Positions 1 through 10,000 of a stretch of 64,000 nucleotides of DNA are shown here, in pieces. The notes under the pieces are model-generated. The model worked only from the letters and a program-made list of their open reading frames with translations, searched no databases and was not told the DNA's origin. Source of the DNA: Chitinophaga flava (lineage in GTDB: Bacteria; Bacteroidota; Bacteroidia; Chitinophagales; Chitinophagaceae); NCBI RefSeq assembly GCF_003308995.1, contig NZ_QFFJ01000003.1:300619-364618 (forward strand), given 5' to 3'. The position numbers and the translations under genes are program-made. Each line of letters starts with the position of its first letter. The first letter of the stretch is position 1.

Positions 1-609
1 ATATTTCTGATAACGGTTCACCACACTACCTCCTATTGTCAGGCCCCAGCTATGTTTTACTTTCAGCAGGTCCAGCGGATCCAGCTCCAGATCTGCTCCT
101 CTGAAGATGCCTTCCCCGTTTTCCATCAGCACCCGCTGTGAGCCATAGGATACTTTGAGGCGGATACTTTTCAGCGGAGTAAAACGTACATTGACGCCGT
201 CCATTATATTATCGATGCCCAGCTGCCGCTCTTCATAAGAACGGAAGATCAGTCCATTACCATATTGCTCATAAAAATTACCGGCGGTAATATCTATTTT
301 ATCTGTTCTGTATCCGGCAAACCGATGCGTAAGCTTCGAACCTTTCAAGCCTTCCGGATATCCCATTAACACCGGCAGATAAGCTTCCAGCTGTATACCG
401 GCATAAAAATTTTTAAGTGTGTAATTAAGGGTAAAGTAACTATTGGTTGCAATTTTATCACGGGGAGCCTGTGCCTGCGTTGCTTTATCATCTACATAAT
501 ACTGATTGTTTGATTCCAGTCCCCCGCTGAGTTTCCCGGGTATTTCCTGTGCTGATAAACCTTTGCTGATTCCTGTTATCGTGATGACAATAAATATCAG
601 TTTCTTCAT
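1..609 (-). CDS. DUF6029-like outer-membrane protein, N-terminal part (gene runs off the left edge)
   Basis: The reading frame opens with ATG at 609 on the minus strand and stays open to base 1, giving 203 residues of a longer protein. It begins with a signal peptide (MKKLIFIVITITGISKGLSA, then QEIPGK). The mature part has alternating polar and aromatic residues (for example YYVDDKA, YFTLNYTLKNFYAG), as expected for an outer-membrane beta-barrel. It resembles the Bacteroidota DUF6029 family, whose function is not established. Its ATG overlaps the TGA stop of the upstream TlpA-like gene (ATGA, 606-609), so the two are probably translationally coupled. The C-terminal part lies outside the window. 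The family name is from memory of similar proteins, not from a search. Confidence 0.72.
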   Translation of the reverse strand, partial: MKKLIFIVITITGISKGLSAQEIPGKLSGGLESNNQYYVDDKATQAQAPRDKIATNSYFTLNYTLKNFYAGIQLEAYLPVLMGYPEGLKGSKLTHRFAGYRTDKIDITAGNFYEQYGNGLIFRSYEERQLGIDNIMDGVNVRFTPLKSIRLKVSYGSQRVLMENGEGIFRGADLELDPLDLLKVKHSWGLTIGGSVVNRYQKY

Positions 610-1130
610 AATCCTGCTATTTTTTTCACTGCTTCCAATAAATGATATTCATCTCCCGGATTATACCCGGCATGCCTTTCCACCACCGTCCCGTCGCCAT
701 TGAGTATAACCGTATAGGGTACATTGGCGATACCCAGCGCCCGGTACAGATCTTTGTTATAATCATTATATACTTCGTACTGCCATCCCCGTGAGGCAAC
801 CAGTGACTTTATGCCGCTACTTGTCCTGGCATCATCAATGGAAATAGCGATCAGTTTTACACCGGATGTTTTTTTCCAGTTATCATAATCATCCGCGATT
901 GTTTCCAGTTCGGATATACAGGGTTTGCACCAGGTGGCCCAGAAGCTGATGATCATCGGTTTGCCGTTGTTGGAGAAGGAACCGACCTGTACCAGCTTTC
1001 CTTCCAGATCTTTCACAGACACATTGGGCAGTTTTTGCTGACTTTTATTATCCTGCGCCATGGCAGCTGACAACCAAAAGAGTGACAGTACTACCATCAT
1101 TATATAGATCGATACCGTTTTTTTTCCCAT
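606..1130 (-). CDS. TlpA-family thiol-disulfide oxidoreductase
   Basis: A 174-residue exported thioredoxin-fold protein. Residues 1-25 form a signal peptide ending in AMAQ. The redox motif W-C-K-P-C lies at 67-71 in the context ISFWATWCKPC, followed by the usual helix. A later IANVPYTVIL segment supplies the cis-Pro loop typical of TlpA/ResA proteins. Such proteins reduce or reshuffle disulfides in the periplasm. The gene is first of a pair; its stop codon overlaps the start of the DUF6029-like gene, suggesting that it assists folding of that outer-membrane protein or simply shares its expression. Length is normal for the family. No Shine-Dalgarno sequence is seen, as is usual in Bacteroidota. 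Confidence 0.9.
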   Translation of the reverse strand: MGKKTVSIYIMMVVLSLFWLSAAMAQDNKSQQKLPNVSVKDLEGKLVQVGSFSNNGKPMIISFWATWCKPCISELETIADDYDNWKKTSGVKLIAISIDDARTSSGIKSLVASRGWQYEVYNDYNKDLYRALGIANVPYTVILNGDGTVVERHAGYNPGDEYHLLEAVKKIAGL

Positions 1131-1152
1131 GTTGTTTGTTTTAATTCAAATA

Positions 1153-1194
1153 CTCCGGCAACCATAGTATCGTCACTGACGATGGTTACCGGAG
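1153..1194 (-). terminator. Hairpin between the Omp28-like gene and the TlpA-like gene
   Basis: CTCCGGCAACCAT (1153-1165) pairs with ATGGTTACCGGAG (1182-1194). On the minus strand the single discrepancy becomes a G-U pair. It sits about 40 bp past the stop of the minus-strand gene ending at 1236 and before the next minus-strand gene, as a terminator should. The following T-tract is weak (TATTTGAATT). Confidence 0.55.
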
Positions 1195-1235
1195 CATTCC
1201 GGATATAAGGTGAGAATACAGATACAAGTATGTTG

Positions 1236-2171
1236 TTAATCGAATTTCTGGGACTGTCCGGCTACTACTACCTGTGTGTTGTAGGTGTCAACCAGCTTGC
1301 CTTCATCATCCTGTCCATATACCAGCGCAATGAGCTGGCAATTGGCCGTTTTGTATTTGCTGATATCAACGCTGTAATCCTTTGAATAAATAGCGCCTTT
1401 AGCCTTATAAGCAGCGGGTATTTCATCGCCCTTTGCATCTGTCAGCACTTTCCTTATCACATGGTTATACGTGTACCCGGTGATGTAATGTGGCAGTAGT
1501 GTCAGGGGGCCAAGATCCGGATCATTTTTATAATCATTGATCACCTGAGGATCGGAATAATAGTTGGCCTGGCGCGGGCCTGTCAGTCCACTTTCCAGGA
1601 TATACACCACGATCTTTGCTTTCGCAATGTTCAGGGCCTGGCCCATACCTACTTTTACGGTGATATCAAGTGTATTTCCCTTGACAGCGCTGTTGATAGC
1701 TATACCCAATACCGCTTTCTTTTTCATGAACGTATTGACCAGGGAATCTGCCTGGACGAAATTGATATTGTTACTGTTATCATACCAGTCAAGATCAGCG
1801 ACCCTTTCCAGTTTGCTGGTAGGATAGCCTTGTACGTTCAGTTTTTGTTCAATAGCTGATCTTATATCCTTTCCAACATCAAAGGTGTCAGAAGCATGAA
1901 GGGCTGTTACAATCAGATTCGGATATTTTTTGTGCAGCTTCTCCAGCAGGATGGGCATACGCGGACACCAGCCACACCAGGTGCCTGTAAATTCTTCTAC
2001 TACAACTTTTTTGGTATACGTTTCAGGGGCGCCGGTTTCAATACCGGGTTTGGTAGTGTCTCCGCCTCCGCCAGGACCGTTGGCATTATCCTTTTTGGAG
2101 CAGGAGGTGATGAACATGATACCTAATATCAGCGAAATAGCTGATAAGGCTTGGATGGATTTTGATTGCAT
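1236..2171 (-). CDS. Omp28-like lipoprotein with thioredoxin fold
   Basis: A 311-residue lipoprotein. I start it at the ATG at 2171 because a lipoprotein signal peptide follows directly, with lipobox ITSC and Cys24. The open frame extends upstream to 2474, but that extension is low-complexity, not protein-like, and runs into the terminator of the neighbouring gene. After a Gly/Thr linker comes EEFTGTWCGWCPRMP, with the redox pair Cys66 and Cys69, followed by a thioredoxin-like strand (NLIVTALHASD). This layout matches the Omp28-related family of Bacteroidota. The C-terminal half is beta-rich (VKVGMGQALNI, IVVYILESG). Role: probably an envelope redox or binding protein; the exact substrate is unknown. 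Confidence 0.82.
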   Translation of the reverse strand: MQSKSIQALSAISLILGIMFITSCSKKDNANGPGGGGDTTKPGIETGAPETYTKKVVVEEFTGTWCGWCPRMPILLEKLHKKYPNLIVTALHASDTFDVGKDIRSAIEQKLNVQGYPTSKLERVADLDWYDNSNNINFVQADSLVNTFMKKKAVLGIAINSAVKGNTLDITVKVGMGQALNIAKAKIVVYILESGLTGPRQANYYSDPQVINDYKNDPDLGPLTLLPHYITGYTYNHVIRKVLTDAKGDEIPAAYKAKGAIYSKDYSVDISKYKTANCQLIALVYGQDDEGKLVDTYNTQVVVAGQSQKFD

Positions 2172-2492
2172 AGAGTACTTTTTTGGTTTAAATACCTGGG
2201 TTTTAACTGGATTCGTTTTTAATAGTGATCTATCGGGCAAACAGTCTCCTCCTGCATGCCAATACGGCTGCAGTAGGGTAATCTTCCGGGTCGTTATTAA
2301 TAAGTATATACAGCCGCTAGCTGTTTTTACCCACCGGAATAATTTTTTTTTTGAAGATTTTTTTGGGGAGAGATGGGTGCGAATGTAATATCCTTGTTGG
2401 GAAAGGATTTCAGCCTGAAAATAAAACTGGCCAAATAGTGTTAAAACTATTTGACCAGTAACCTTTACTACCAATTATCTTATCTGTCAGTA
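2172..2492. other. Intergenic region, 321 bp
   Basis: No convincing gene. Apart from the terminator at 2427-2458, it contains a run of T on the plus strand near 2342-2352 and AT-rich DNA. It should carry the promoter of the Omp28-like gene, but I see no good TTTG / TAnnTTTG pair. Confidence 0.6.
2427..2458 (-). terminator. Rho-independent terminator of the lipoprotein gene at 2493-3227
   Basis: On the minus strand, CTGGTCAAATAGT pairs with ACTATTTGGCCAG over 13 bp with one G-U pair and a 6-nt loop. The downstream sequence TTTTATTTTC is T-rich. It lies 35 bp beyond the stop codon. Confidence 0.8.
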
Positions 2493-3227
2493 TTATTTAG
2501 GTAAACTGATAGCTGTTAATTTTATGGTATCGTTCAGAGCGGCTTCCTGTATCAGCCCGATGCCTGGAGCATAATAGGAAACCCAGGTGGAGATACCTTG
2601 AGAAGCATCACTTCTCGATCTGCGCTCTACTTCTACCCGCAATACGTTCTGGAATACTTTGTTACCTACTCTGACCGTTTCCTTTCTGCCGGTAATTTTT
2701 CTGGAGATAGTAGTCGTAACACCATTTTCCACTTTCTCTTCGGTCCAGCTATCTACTTTATCATCTATCCATTTCCAGATCCGTGAAGTGTTTTTGGGCA
2801 CGCTGGTGGCGTTTTCAAACTGAAGGTAGGTACCCTGTTTAAACTGATAGTAAAGCAGAGAATCCTTTCCACTGGAATTATCCTGTAGAATAACATATCT
2901 GGCCGTATCTGTTACGATATCACGAACACGTTGTATAGTGAAATCGGTCGTTTTATAAGGGTACCAGATCTCTTTTATCTGATAGGATAATTTCATACCT
3001 GTTGTATAAGGGAAATAACTGCTATCACCTTTGATAGTGAGCGCGATAGTATCTCCGGCAATACTACCATAGGGGGTATTAGCATTTCCACTTCCCGGAT
3101 TATTTCCAGGACCATTACCAGACCCATTACCAGGAACAACGGATGTCGGATTGGAACTATCAGATTTGGAGCACGCTACAATACCGAGGGCAATGAGGCC
3201 AATAACGGGGATTACCTTCTTGAACAT
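2493..3227 (-). CDS. Putative lipoprotein of unknown function
   Basis: A 244-residue protein with a clear lipoprotein signal (MFKKVIPVIGLIALGIVAC, Cys19), then a Ser/Gly/Asn-rich linker (residues about 20-55) with repeated G-N/P-G units. The remaining 190 residues are beta-rich, with alternating hydrophobic strands (GMKLSYQIKEIW, YVILQDN, ISTWVSYYAPGIGLIQEA). The last segment resembles the end of DUF-type lipoproteins in which a 'YYAPGIGLI' strand precedes the final strand. I do not recognise a function. It stands upstream of the Omp28-like lipoprotein on the same strand, but a terminator separates them. It is probably anchored in the outer membrane. Confidence 0.78.
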   Translation of the reverse strand: MFKKVIPVIGLIALGIVACSKSDSSNPTSVVPGNGSGNGPGNNPGSGNANTPYGSIAGDTIALTIKGDSSYFPYTTGMKLSYQIKEIWYPYKTTDFTIQRVRDIVTDTARYVILQDNSSGKDSLLYYQFKQGTYLQFENATSVPKNTSRIWKWIDDKVDSWTEEKVENGVTTTISRKITGRKETVRVGNKVFQNVLRVEVERRSRSDASQGISTWVSYYAPGIGLIQEAALNDTIKLTAISLPK

Positions 3228-3448
3228 AGAACACTTAGTTTGTGTTTATTAACCATTACATTTAAATATTAAATGTAGTATTAATCTAATAAGGGAGATA
3301 TAATTTTTGGAACAAGAAAAGAAAGGAGCCTATGCAGTCTTCACTTTTGACGGTTGAATTCCGTATACCCGGCTCCGTTAGGAATAACAATGCCGGCTTT
3401 CTTGGAAATGTCGTATCCGGTGGTCAACTTTGTATAAAACTAAGACCG

Positions 3449-4210
3449 ATGATCTTACAATTGCTTCGGAATGCCACACAATGGTTGACAATTAATAATA
3501 AACAGATCCTTATTGATCCTATGCTTGCGCCCCGGGGGGCATATCCTGCTGTTGCAGGAACCGGTAATGAAATACGAAATCCTACAGTAGATCTTCCTAT
3601 TGACGCAGAAGCCCTGGATACATTATTATCGCAGGTGGATGCGGTGCTGCTGACACACCTTCACAGAGACCATTGGGACCTGGTGGCGCAGGAACGGCTT
3701 CCAAAAGACATGCTTATCTTGTGCCAGCCCGCCGACGCCGACAAATTAAAGGAAACCGGTTTTACGAATATAACAGTGATAGAAGAGTCCCTGAACTGGG
3801 AAGGCATTTCAATATCCCGTACCGGCGGACAACATGGTACCGGTGAGATCGGTATCCGAATGGGTATTGTATCCGGTTATGTACTGGAGCATGGAGGACA
3901 TCGTCTTTATATAGCCGGTGATACAATATGGTGTGATGAGGTGAAGCTGGCACTGGACCGTTACCAGCCACACGTGATTGTGGTCAACGGAGGAGCCGCA
4001 CGATTTGAGACAGGCGATCCTATTGTCATGGATATAAAAGACATCCTGGAAGTATGCAGATATGCGCCGGATGCAAGGGTATACGTTGTACACCTGGAAG
4101 CCGTTAATCATAGCAGAGAAGATAGGAATGAGGTGAGAGCTGCCCTCCGTAATGCAGGACTGGAGGGGCAATGCTTCGTACCTGATAACGGAGAATTTTT
4201 TCTTCGATAA
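3449..4210 (+). CDS. Metallo-beta-lactamase-fold hydrolase (UlaG-like)
   Basis: A 253-residue cytoplasmic protein. The frame is open from 3332, but the domain starts at the ATG at 3449 (MILQLLRNATQWLTINNKQI), a typical start for this family, and the 39 upstream residues look random. The metal-binding motif H-L-H-R-D-H-W-D covers H70, H72, D74 and H75. Further ligands are likely in GGQHGTGEIG and in LYIAGDTIW (Asp of the bridging strand), and His in YVVHLEAVNH. This is the pattern of the lactonase-like UlaG / PF12706 group, which hydrolyses varied substrates, so no substrate can be named. It is followed after 71 bp by the CocE-like hydrolase on the same strand. Confidence 0.85.
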   Translation: MILQLLRNATQWLTINNKQILIDPMLAPRGAYPAVAGTGNEIRNPTVDLPIDAEALDTLLSQVDAVLLTHLHRDHWDLVAQERLPKDMLILCQPADADKLKETGFTNITVIEESLNWEGISISRTGGQHGTGEIGIRMGIVSGYVLEHGGHRLYIAGDTIWCDEVKLALDRYQPHVIVVNGGAARFETGDPIVMDIKDILEVCRYAPDARVYVVHLEAVNHSREDRNEVRAALRNAGLEGQCFVPDNGEFFLR

Positions 4211-4281
4211 ATAGTAATTGGAGGGCTTGTTTGTTCAATAATTCCAGCGCCAAAGTATTCTACGAAATAAAATCACCCAAA

Positions 4282-6000
4282 ATGAAATACTTAATTCCAT
4301 TCTTACTGATAGCAATCCTGAGTTATCAGGCAACTTCTGCACAAACGAAAGACTATCACGAAAAGTATATCGTTCAGGACAGCATTTCATTAACACTCCC
4401 CAGCGGCGGCAATGTGTGCGCGCTGGTGATCAGAAAAGATACCAATATACAGCAGCCATGTCTGCTGATATATAATATTTATGCCGACACCTCCGCCAGG
4501 AAATACGAATCCCGCAAAAGCCTTGCCGGCAAAGGATATGTTGTTATTGAAGTTAACGCACGTGGTAAATACTGCAGCACCGATGCCCTGGAACCCTTTG
4601 AGCATGAAGCCGAAGACGGGTATTATATTATTGACTGGATTAGCAAACAACCCTGGTGCAATGGGAAAGTGGGCATGCTCTCCGGAAGTTACCTCGGCTT
4701 TACACAATGGGCTACTGCCAAACATTTGCACCCTGCATTAAAAACCATTGTACCGGCAGTCGCTGTTGCTCCGGGTGTTGACTTTCCGTTTCAAAATGGT
4801 GTTCCTCTAAGTTATATGCTGCGCTGGCTGCATTTAGTGAGCGATCATAAACTTACTAATTATGGCGTTTTCACAGACTCTGCCAGATGGAACAATGTTT
4901 TTTTAAAATGGTATCAAAGTGGCGCAAAATTCTCTTCACTCGATAGTATAGAAGGCGCAAAGCATCCTCTGTTTCAACGTTGGCTGCAGCATCCGGACTA
5001 TGATGAATACTGGAAAAAAATGACGCCACAAGGAAAGGATTTTGCCAATATCAATATTCCTGTCCTGAGTATTACCGGTTACTGGGATGACGATCAGCTA
5101 GGCGCCATGTACTACTATAAACAACATTTGCTGCATAATAAAAATGCTAACCATTATCTGGTAATAGGCCCTTACGACCATGGCCACGCTCAGAGTGGCG
5201 GCATAGATACATTGGCCGGATTACCTATTGACAGCGCTGCAATTTTGGGCGGCAACCTCGTTTATAAATGGTTTGATTATATTCTAAAAGACAGTAGCAA
5301 GCCCGCTCTGCTCAGTAATAAAGTGAACTTTGAAATTTTGGGAAAGAATGAATGGAAGCATGTGGCATCACTCAATGAAATGTACAATGATTCGCTGGAA
5401 TTATTTCTGAGCAATGGAAATTTGCAAAAAACAAAACCGGCCCACACACAATTTATACAACAAACCATCAATTTCAAAAACAGAGCATCTATTAAACAAT
5501 CCGGTGATGACATCATAAATTTCCCCACCCTGGTTCTTGATAGTCTTTCTCTGCTTCCTGAACAATTGATATTTGCCAGCGAGCCTGTTGAAACACCTTT
5601 TGCCATCAGCGGAAGTTATGAAGCCAACCTGAATTTCAGCATCAATAAAAAAGATGTGGATATCCGAATAGAACTATACGAGCAACTACCCAATGGAAAA
5701 TATGTGGCATTTAGCTCAACGGTACAAAGAGCCAGCTACGCAAAAAGCAGGAGCCAAAGGCAATTGCTACAACCTGATAAAAAAGAAACCCTGAAAATTA
5801 ACAACACATATGCTATAAGCAAACAACTCAGCAAAGGCAGCAGGATTGTTGCCGTAATCGGGGTCAACAAAACCCCCTACTGGCAAATTAATTACGGCAC
5901 CGGAAAAAACGTAAGTGAGGAAGATATGAGTGACGCCAAAGATCCTTTGAAAATAAAATGGTATGATGACAGCTATCTCAAATTCCATATTTTAAAATAG
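4282..6000 (+). CDS. Secreted CocE/NonD-type serine hydrolase (X-Pro dipeptidyl-peptidase S15 family)
   Basis: A 572-residue exported alpha/beta-hydrolase. I start at the ATG at 4282, which gives a clean signal peptide (MKYLIPFLLIAILSYQATSA, cleavage before QTK). The nucleophile is Ser136 in S-G-S-Y-L-G, the acid is probably in ITGYWDDDQLG and the catalytic His in GPYDHGHAQSGG. Residues from about 370 on form the beta-rich PepX C-terminal jelly roll usual in this family, ending with DDSYLKFHIL. Members cleave acyl-esters or X-Pro peptides and related amides. Length fits the exported Bacteroidota members. A strong hairpin lies just beyond the stop. It follows the MBL-fold gene and might share its transcript. 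Confidence 0.85.
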   Translation: MKYLIPFLLIAILSYQATSAQTKDYHEKYIVQDSISLTLPSGGNVCALVIRKDTNIQQPCLLIYNIYADTSARKYESRKSLAGKGYVVIEVNARGKYCSTDALEPFEHEAEDGYYIIDWISKQPWCNGKVGMLSGSYLGFTQWATAKHLHPALKTIVPAVAVAPGVDFPFQNGVPLSYMLRWLHLVSDHKLTNYGVFTDSARWNNVFLKWYQSGAKFSSLDSIEGAKHPLFQRWLQHPDYDEYWKKMTPQGKDFANINIPVLSITGYWDDDQLGAMYYYKQHLLHNKNANHYLVIGPYDHGHAQSGGIDTLAGLPIDSAAILGGNLVYKWFDYILKDSSKPALLSNKVNFEILGKNEWKHVASLNEMYNDSLELFLSNGNLQKTKPAHTQFIQQTINFKNRASIKQSGDDIINFPTLVLDSLSLLPEQLIFASEPVETPFAISGSYEANLNFSINKKDVDIRIELYEQLPNGKYVAFSSTVQRASYAKSRSQRQLLQPDKKETLKINNTYAISKQLSKGSRIVAVIGVNKTPYWQINYGTGKNVSEEDMSDAKDPLKIKWYDDSYLKFHILK

Positions 6001-6011
6001 CCCCTCAACAA

Positions 6012-6046
6012 CTTGCCGCCGCTCTCTTCGTTGACAGCGGCGGCAA
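6012..6046 (+). terminator. Terminator after the CocE-like gene
   Basis: CTTGCCGCCGCT (6012-6023) pairs perfectly with AGCGGCGGCAAG (6035-6046), a 12-bp GC-rich stem, followed by CTATTATTCATTT. It lies 11 bp after the stop codon of the plus-strand gene. Confidence 0.8.
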
Positions 6047-6212
6047 GCTATTATTCATTTATACGTTTTTAAAATTGTAACGGAGGCCCCACCCCAATCT
6101 CTCGGACAAAAGGTCAGGCAATGCTCAGCTTTGGGCGGATAAGGTTTGCAAAATGTTTGTTGGGAGCTATCGAATTGAAAATATACAATTCTATGCGTCC
6201 GGACATAACCCT

Positions 6213-6554
6213 TCAATTGCTGACCCGGTGAAAATTCAAAAAGTACCATTTAAGTTCTTTGGGGTGGAAGGAGTTGATAGCGTGGCTGGTAATGATATCA
6301 GCATATTGAAGGTACGACAATTGGCTGATAAATGCATAAGTGTCCATATCATGCCCTATTCCTGTCTGGCTGGACCTTCCATGCCCTCTGCGGTCGAAAG
6401 CAATGACTCTGAAACCCTGGTTCAGGAAAAAAATCATCTGAGCATCCCAGTCATCGCTTGACAATGGCCAGCCATGATGGAAAACCAATGGTTGACCTGT
6501 TCCCCAGTCTTTGTAATAAATTTCGGTGCCGTCTTTTACTGTAATCCTGTTCAT
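6213..6554 (-). pseudogene. Truncated alpha/beta-hydrolase (non-heme haloperoxidase-like) N-terminal fragment
   Basis: The first 74 residues are a standard start of the arylesterase / non-heme chloroperoxidase family: TVKDGTEIYYKDWGTG, then QPLVFHHGWPLSSDDWDAQM and VIAFDRRGHGRSSQ. Homology stops after HDMDTYA (about 6333). The 39 residues that follow (FISQLSYLQYAD...) do not continue the family, and the frame stops at 6213. The nucleophile elbow (G-H-S-x-G-G), acid and histidine that should follow are all missing, so the product cannot be an active hydrolase. Family members are about 275 residues long. No continuation was found in the neighbouring sequence, which points to a deletion or rearrangement rather than a simple frameshift. 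Confidence 0.78.
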
Positions 6555-7049
6555 TTTTTTGAGTTTAATTGATGTTGAATAATAATTCAGAACACAGTTT
6601 TGCTGAAGGGATGGGAATCAATCAAGCTAACATATGACGTACTCACAGGCCCTTCAACACGTTCTCATTTATTGAACAAAACTCGGCCTTTAGCTATCTG
6701 TCGCCAATAATCTACATTAAGATTTAAGGTAAGTAGTCAGGCGTACGCTATAGCTGGATAAGTTATTTTTAACCCGTTGATACACTGTCCTGTCGCTCTA
6801 TTAAAGGCAAATAGTATTGCATCATAACACTTAACATTGAGTTAACACTACAGTATTACATTGGGCTTCATGTATGGTATAAACACATACTGGATAATTA
6901 AATAACTTATGCCTATTCTTTTTTTTCCGCTGTAGCTTGTTGACTTAAACCCCTGTTTATAATAAATATAAATTGGTTCACACAGTCTGACGTGAATGAT
7001 GGTCTGTAAGTTATACCCTTAAAAGATATTCTGTTATTAAACAATACCT
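6555..7049. other. Intergenic region upstream of the YD-repeat gene, 495 bp
   Basis: AT-rich DNA with no gene on either strand that I can support. It separates the broken hydrolase gene from the YD-repeat gene and must hold the promoter for the latter. No exact TTTG / TAnnTTTG pair was found. Confidence 0.5.
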
Positions 7050-10000
7050 ATGAAATATTGTATCCTCAGTGCATTGATAGCAGTGTACTGTTGCGTTTTG
7101 CCTGCCGGTCTGCAGGCCCAGTCTACAAAAGAGCCGGGCAGCGGCGAGTACATACCACAACCGGTAGCTCCATCCCCTACCGCTGCTTCGCTTGGGAAGT
7201 TCGGCGAAATACCAGTGAGCCTATACACAGGTGTACCTGATATATCCATACCCATATGGACCGTAAAAGAAGGAGATATCAACCTGAATATTTCTGCGGC
7301 TTACCATAGCGGAGGAGTTAAGGTAGAAGAAGACGCAAGCTGGATAGGACTGGGCTGGGCTTTGAATGCTGGTGGCGTTATCACAAGATCAGTAAGAGGA
7401 AAACCGGACGATGAAGCCTATCTGATAGCAGCCTATCCGAAAATACCAGATCTGTTGCTAAATCCGGATAAAATAGGTGTTACTCCATGTGAAGCCTGGG
7501 AGGGTACAAAGTTTGCACGTCTGGTAGGCAGAGGCCTGTATGACGGCGAGCCAGACTCCTACTATTTTAATTTTAATGGTTTGTCCGGCCAGTTTGTTTT
7601 TGATCAGAATGGCATACCATATACCATACCTTATCAGAAGCTGAAAATCGAAAGGCTCTCCAAAGTGGATTGGGTGATTACAACAACTGATGGTACCAGG
7701 TATAAATTTGGTGGCGACGACTGTAGTGAGTATACACAAGCCTATTCTGTTGTTTATCCCTATTACGACTGGGGTATATCAGAGAAAAACAAAGACCTTG
7801 TCATGTCACATTATTCTTCCTGGTATTTAAAGGAAATAGAGTCGCCTAATGGACGGAAAGTATCCTTTGAGTATAGTGATGAAAATTATCAGGTTAATTC
7901 AGGCATCTCACAATTCGTGTATTACGAGTTACAGATGGCGCCAATAGTGAAAACACCGGATAATTCAAGTACCCTGAGTGATATAAAAGGTAAGCGACTG
8001 AAAAGGATTATTTATTCAGATGGTAGTGTTTCATTTATTACAGATAAAGACAGAGAAGATGTAATGAATGGGCAACCAGCGGCCAGGGTGCTAGGCAGAA
8101 TCGAAATTGCAGATGCTGCCGGTAATCCGGTGAAATCGTTTGTATTCAATACCGATTATTTTAAAACAGCCGGCGCTCCGGAAACATACTTAACCAAACG
8201 GTTACGGCTAAACTCCATAGTAGAAACCGCTGCAAATGGAATCGACAAGGCAGCTCCTTATGAATTCACCTATGATGCCGCCTTTACACTTCCTGCAAAA
8301 AACTCCAGTAGTCAGGACCATTGGGGATTTTTTAACGGAAAAAGAAATAAAGATCAGTTTGATCACCCCATACTTGTTCCATCTATCGTTAAAGGATATA
8401 CTAATGAAACATTTATTGGATACTTCGACAGGTCTTGCAGAAGCTGCCCTGTTGTTGAGTGTAAAGAGTATCCTGCCGGATGTGTGCAGTTCAATACCGG
8501 TCTGAAAAACTTCGAGTTCAATGGGGCTGACAGAAGTGCGGATTTTGGCTACGCCAAAACCGGTATACTGACTGCTATCAAATATCCGACCGGCGGCAAT
8601 ACTGTTTTTGAGTATGAACCACATGACTATGAATTACCCAACAAGGTGTATAAAGTCGTCACTATTTCGAATAATGTGCTGGCTGCTTGTCATGATCCCA
8701 ATAACCCGCCTACTATAGATGGTAATACTTGTTACGTTAAGAAAAGTTTTACCCCGAAACAGTCTATACCTGCGGACCTGCAGCCGCAGAATACCCTTGT
8801 GCCTTTTGATCTTTCGCTTGCTGTCAGACTGGATGGAAATGATAACAAATGTTGTAAATGCGGAGCGCCTTATGCATATTTTAAAGATGTTACCACCGGG
8901 AAGTTATTGATTGAAGTATATGGGTTTTCGGGACTGAGCCAGGATCCGATAATTGATGAAGCCATTAAGAATGGTGGAGCTACCTTCCGGCAGGGAACCA
9001 ATGTATGGTATTTCAATAATGTGAGGTTAGAAGCCGGACATACTTATGAAGTATATGCCAGAACGATAGACTGCCCGCCGGAACGTTGTGGCGAAGTTCC
9101 GGGTTGCCCTCCCAATCAGTCTCCCCGTATGGAATCATATATTAATGCTTCTTTCAGTTACAGAACAAACGAAGTAGAAGCTTATAATGGTACGAGCAGC
9201 GGTCTTCGCATCAAACGTATCACCAGTAATACAGGCCCTAATGATACCAAACCGGTTATAAAACAGTTTGTTTACCGGATGTCTGAATCGAAAAATCTTG
9301 TTTCGAGCGGAGTACTGATTGACGTTCCTATTTATTATGATTTTTACACCAAAAAAGGATGGGTACCATTGGGTCAAACAGATGTAAGGTTAAATGTGTT
9401 TGCCATGGAAACATTTGATATAAAAACCAAATTGATTTCACTTACCTCCGGTTCAAAATTTGCGTTGGGGCAAAGTCATGGCAGCTTTATCAGTTATCGG
9501 GAAGTACAGGAAATATCCTGCCTGGATAATAACTGTACAGGAATTCCGCAGGGCAGGAAAGTTACCACCTTTACATCTGCAGCAGACTATCCCGACCCGA
9601 ATGCCGGGGTATTCGGGTATGTATGGTTCCCTCAAACCTATCCGGATAATAGTTGCCCTGATAAGTTTGGAGATCCCAGGTACCTATACGACTGGAGGTT
9701 TATTACCAGAACCGCAATAGATCGGTTTGAAAACTATTTTCCATATCCGCAAAAGAATAGTATGGACTGGAAACGTGGACTGGTACAACAGGAATTAACT
9801 TATGACAACCAGAATAACTTAGTTATGAAAGTGGAGTATAAGTATAATGATGTTGCAGACAACAATAACCGCAAGGTTATTTCCGGTCTGAAGATATCCA
9901 GATTCCCACTGGAAGATGAATTCTGGAAAGAATTCAGACCCGTTGGTTATCCTCCTGATGTACTTTATGTGAAAGGATCGCATCTGTTATATGGCAGATA

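Noticed and set aside
2172..2474. N-terminal extension of the Omp28-like protein to 2474
   Set aside because: The extension crosses the terminator of the neighbouring gene and would bury the lipoprotein signal peptide; the ATG at 2171 is far better.
3449..4210. The small MBL-fold protein as another CmlA-type hydroxylase
   Set aside because: At 253 residues it lacks the CmlA N-terminal domain and the GEHCDL motif, and it is far from the NRPS genes.
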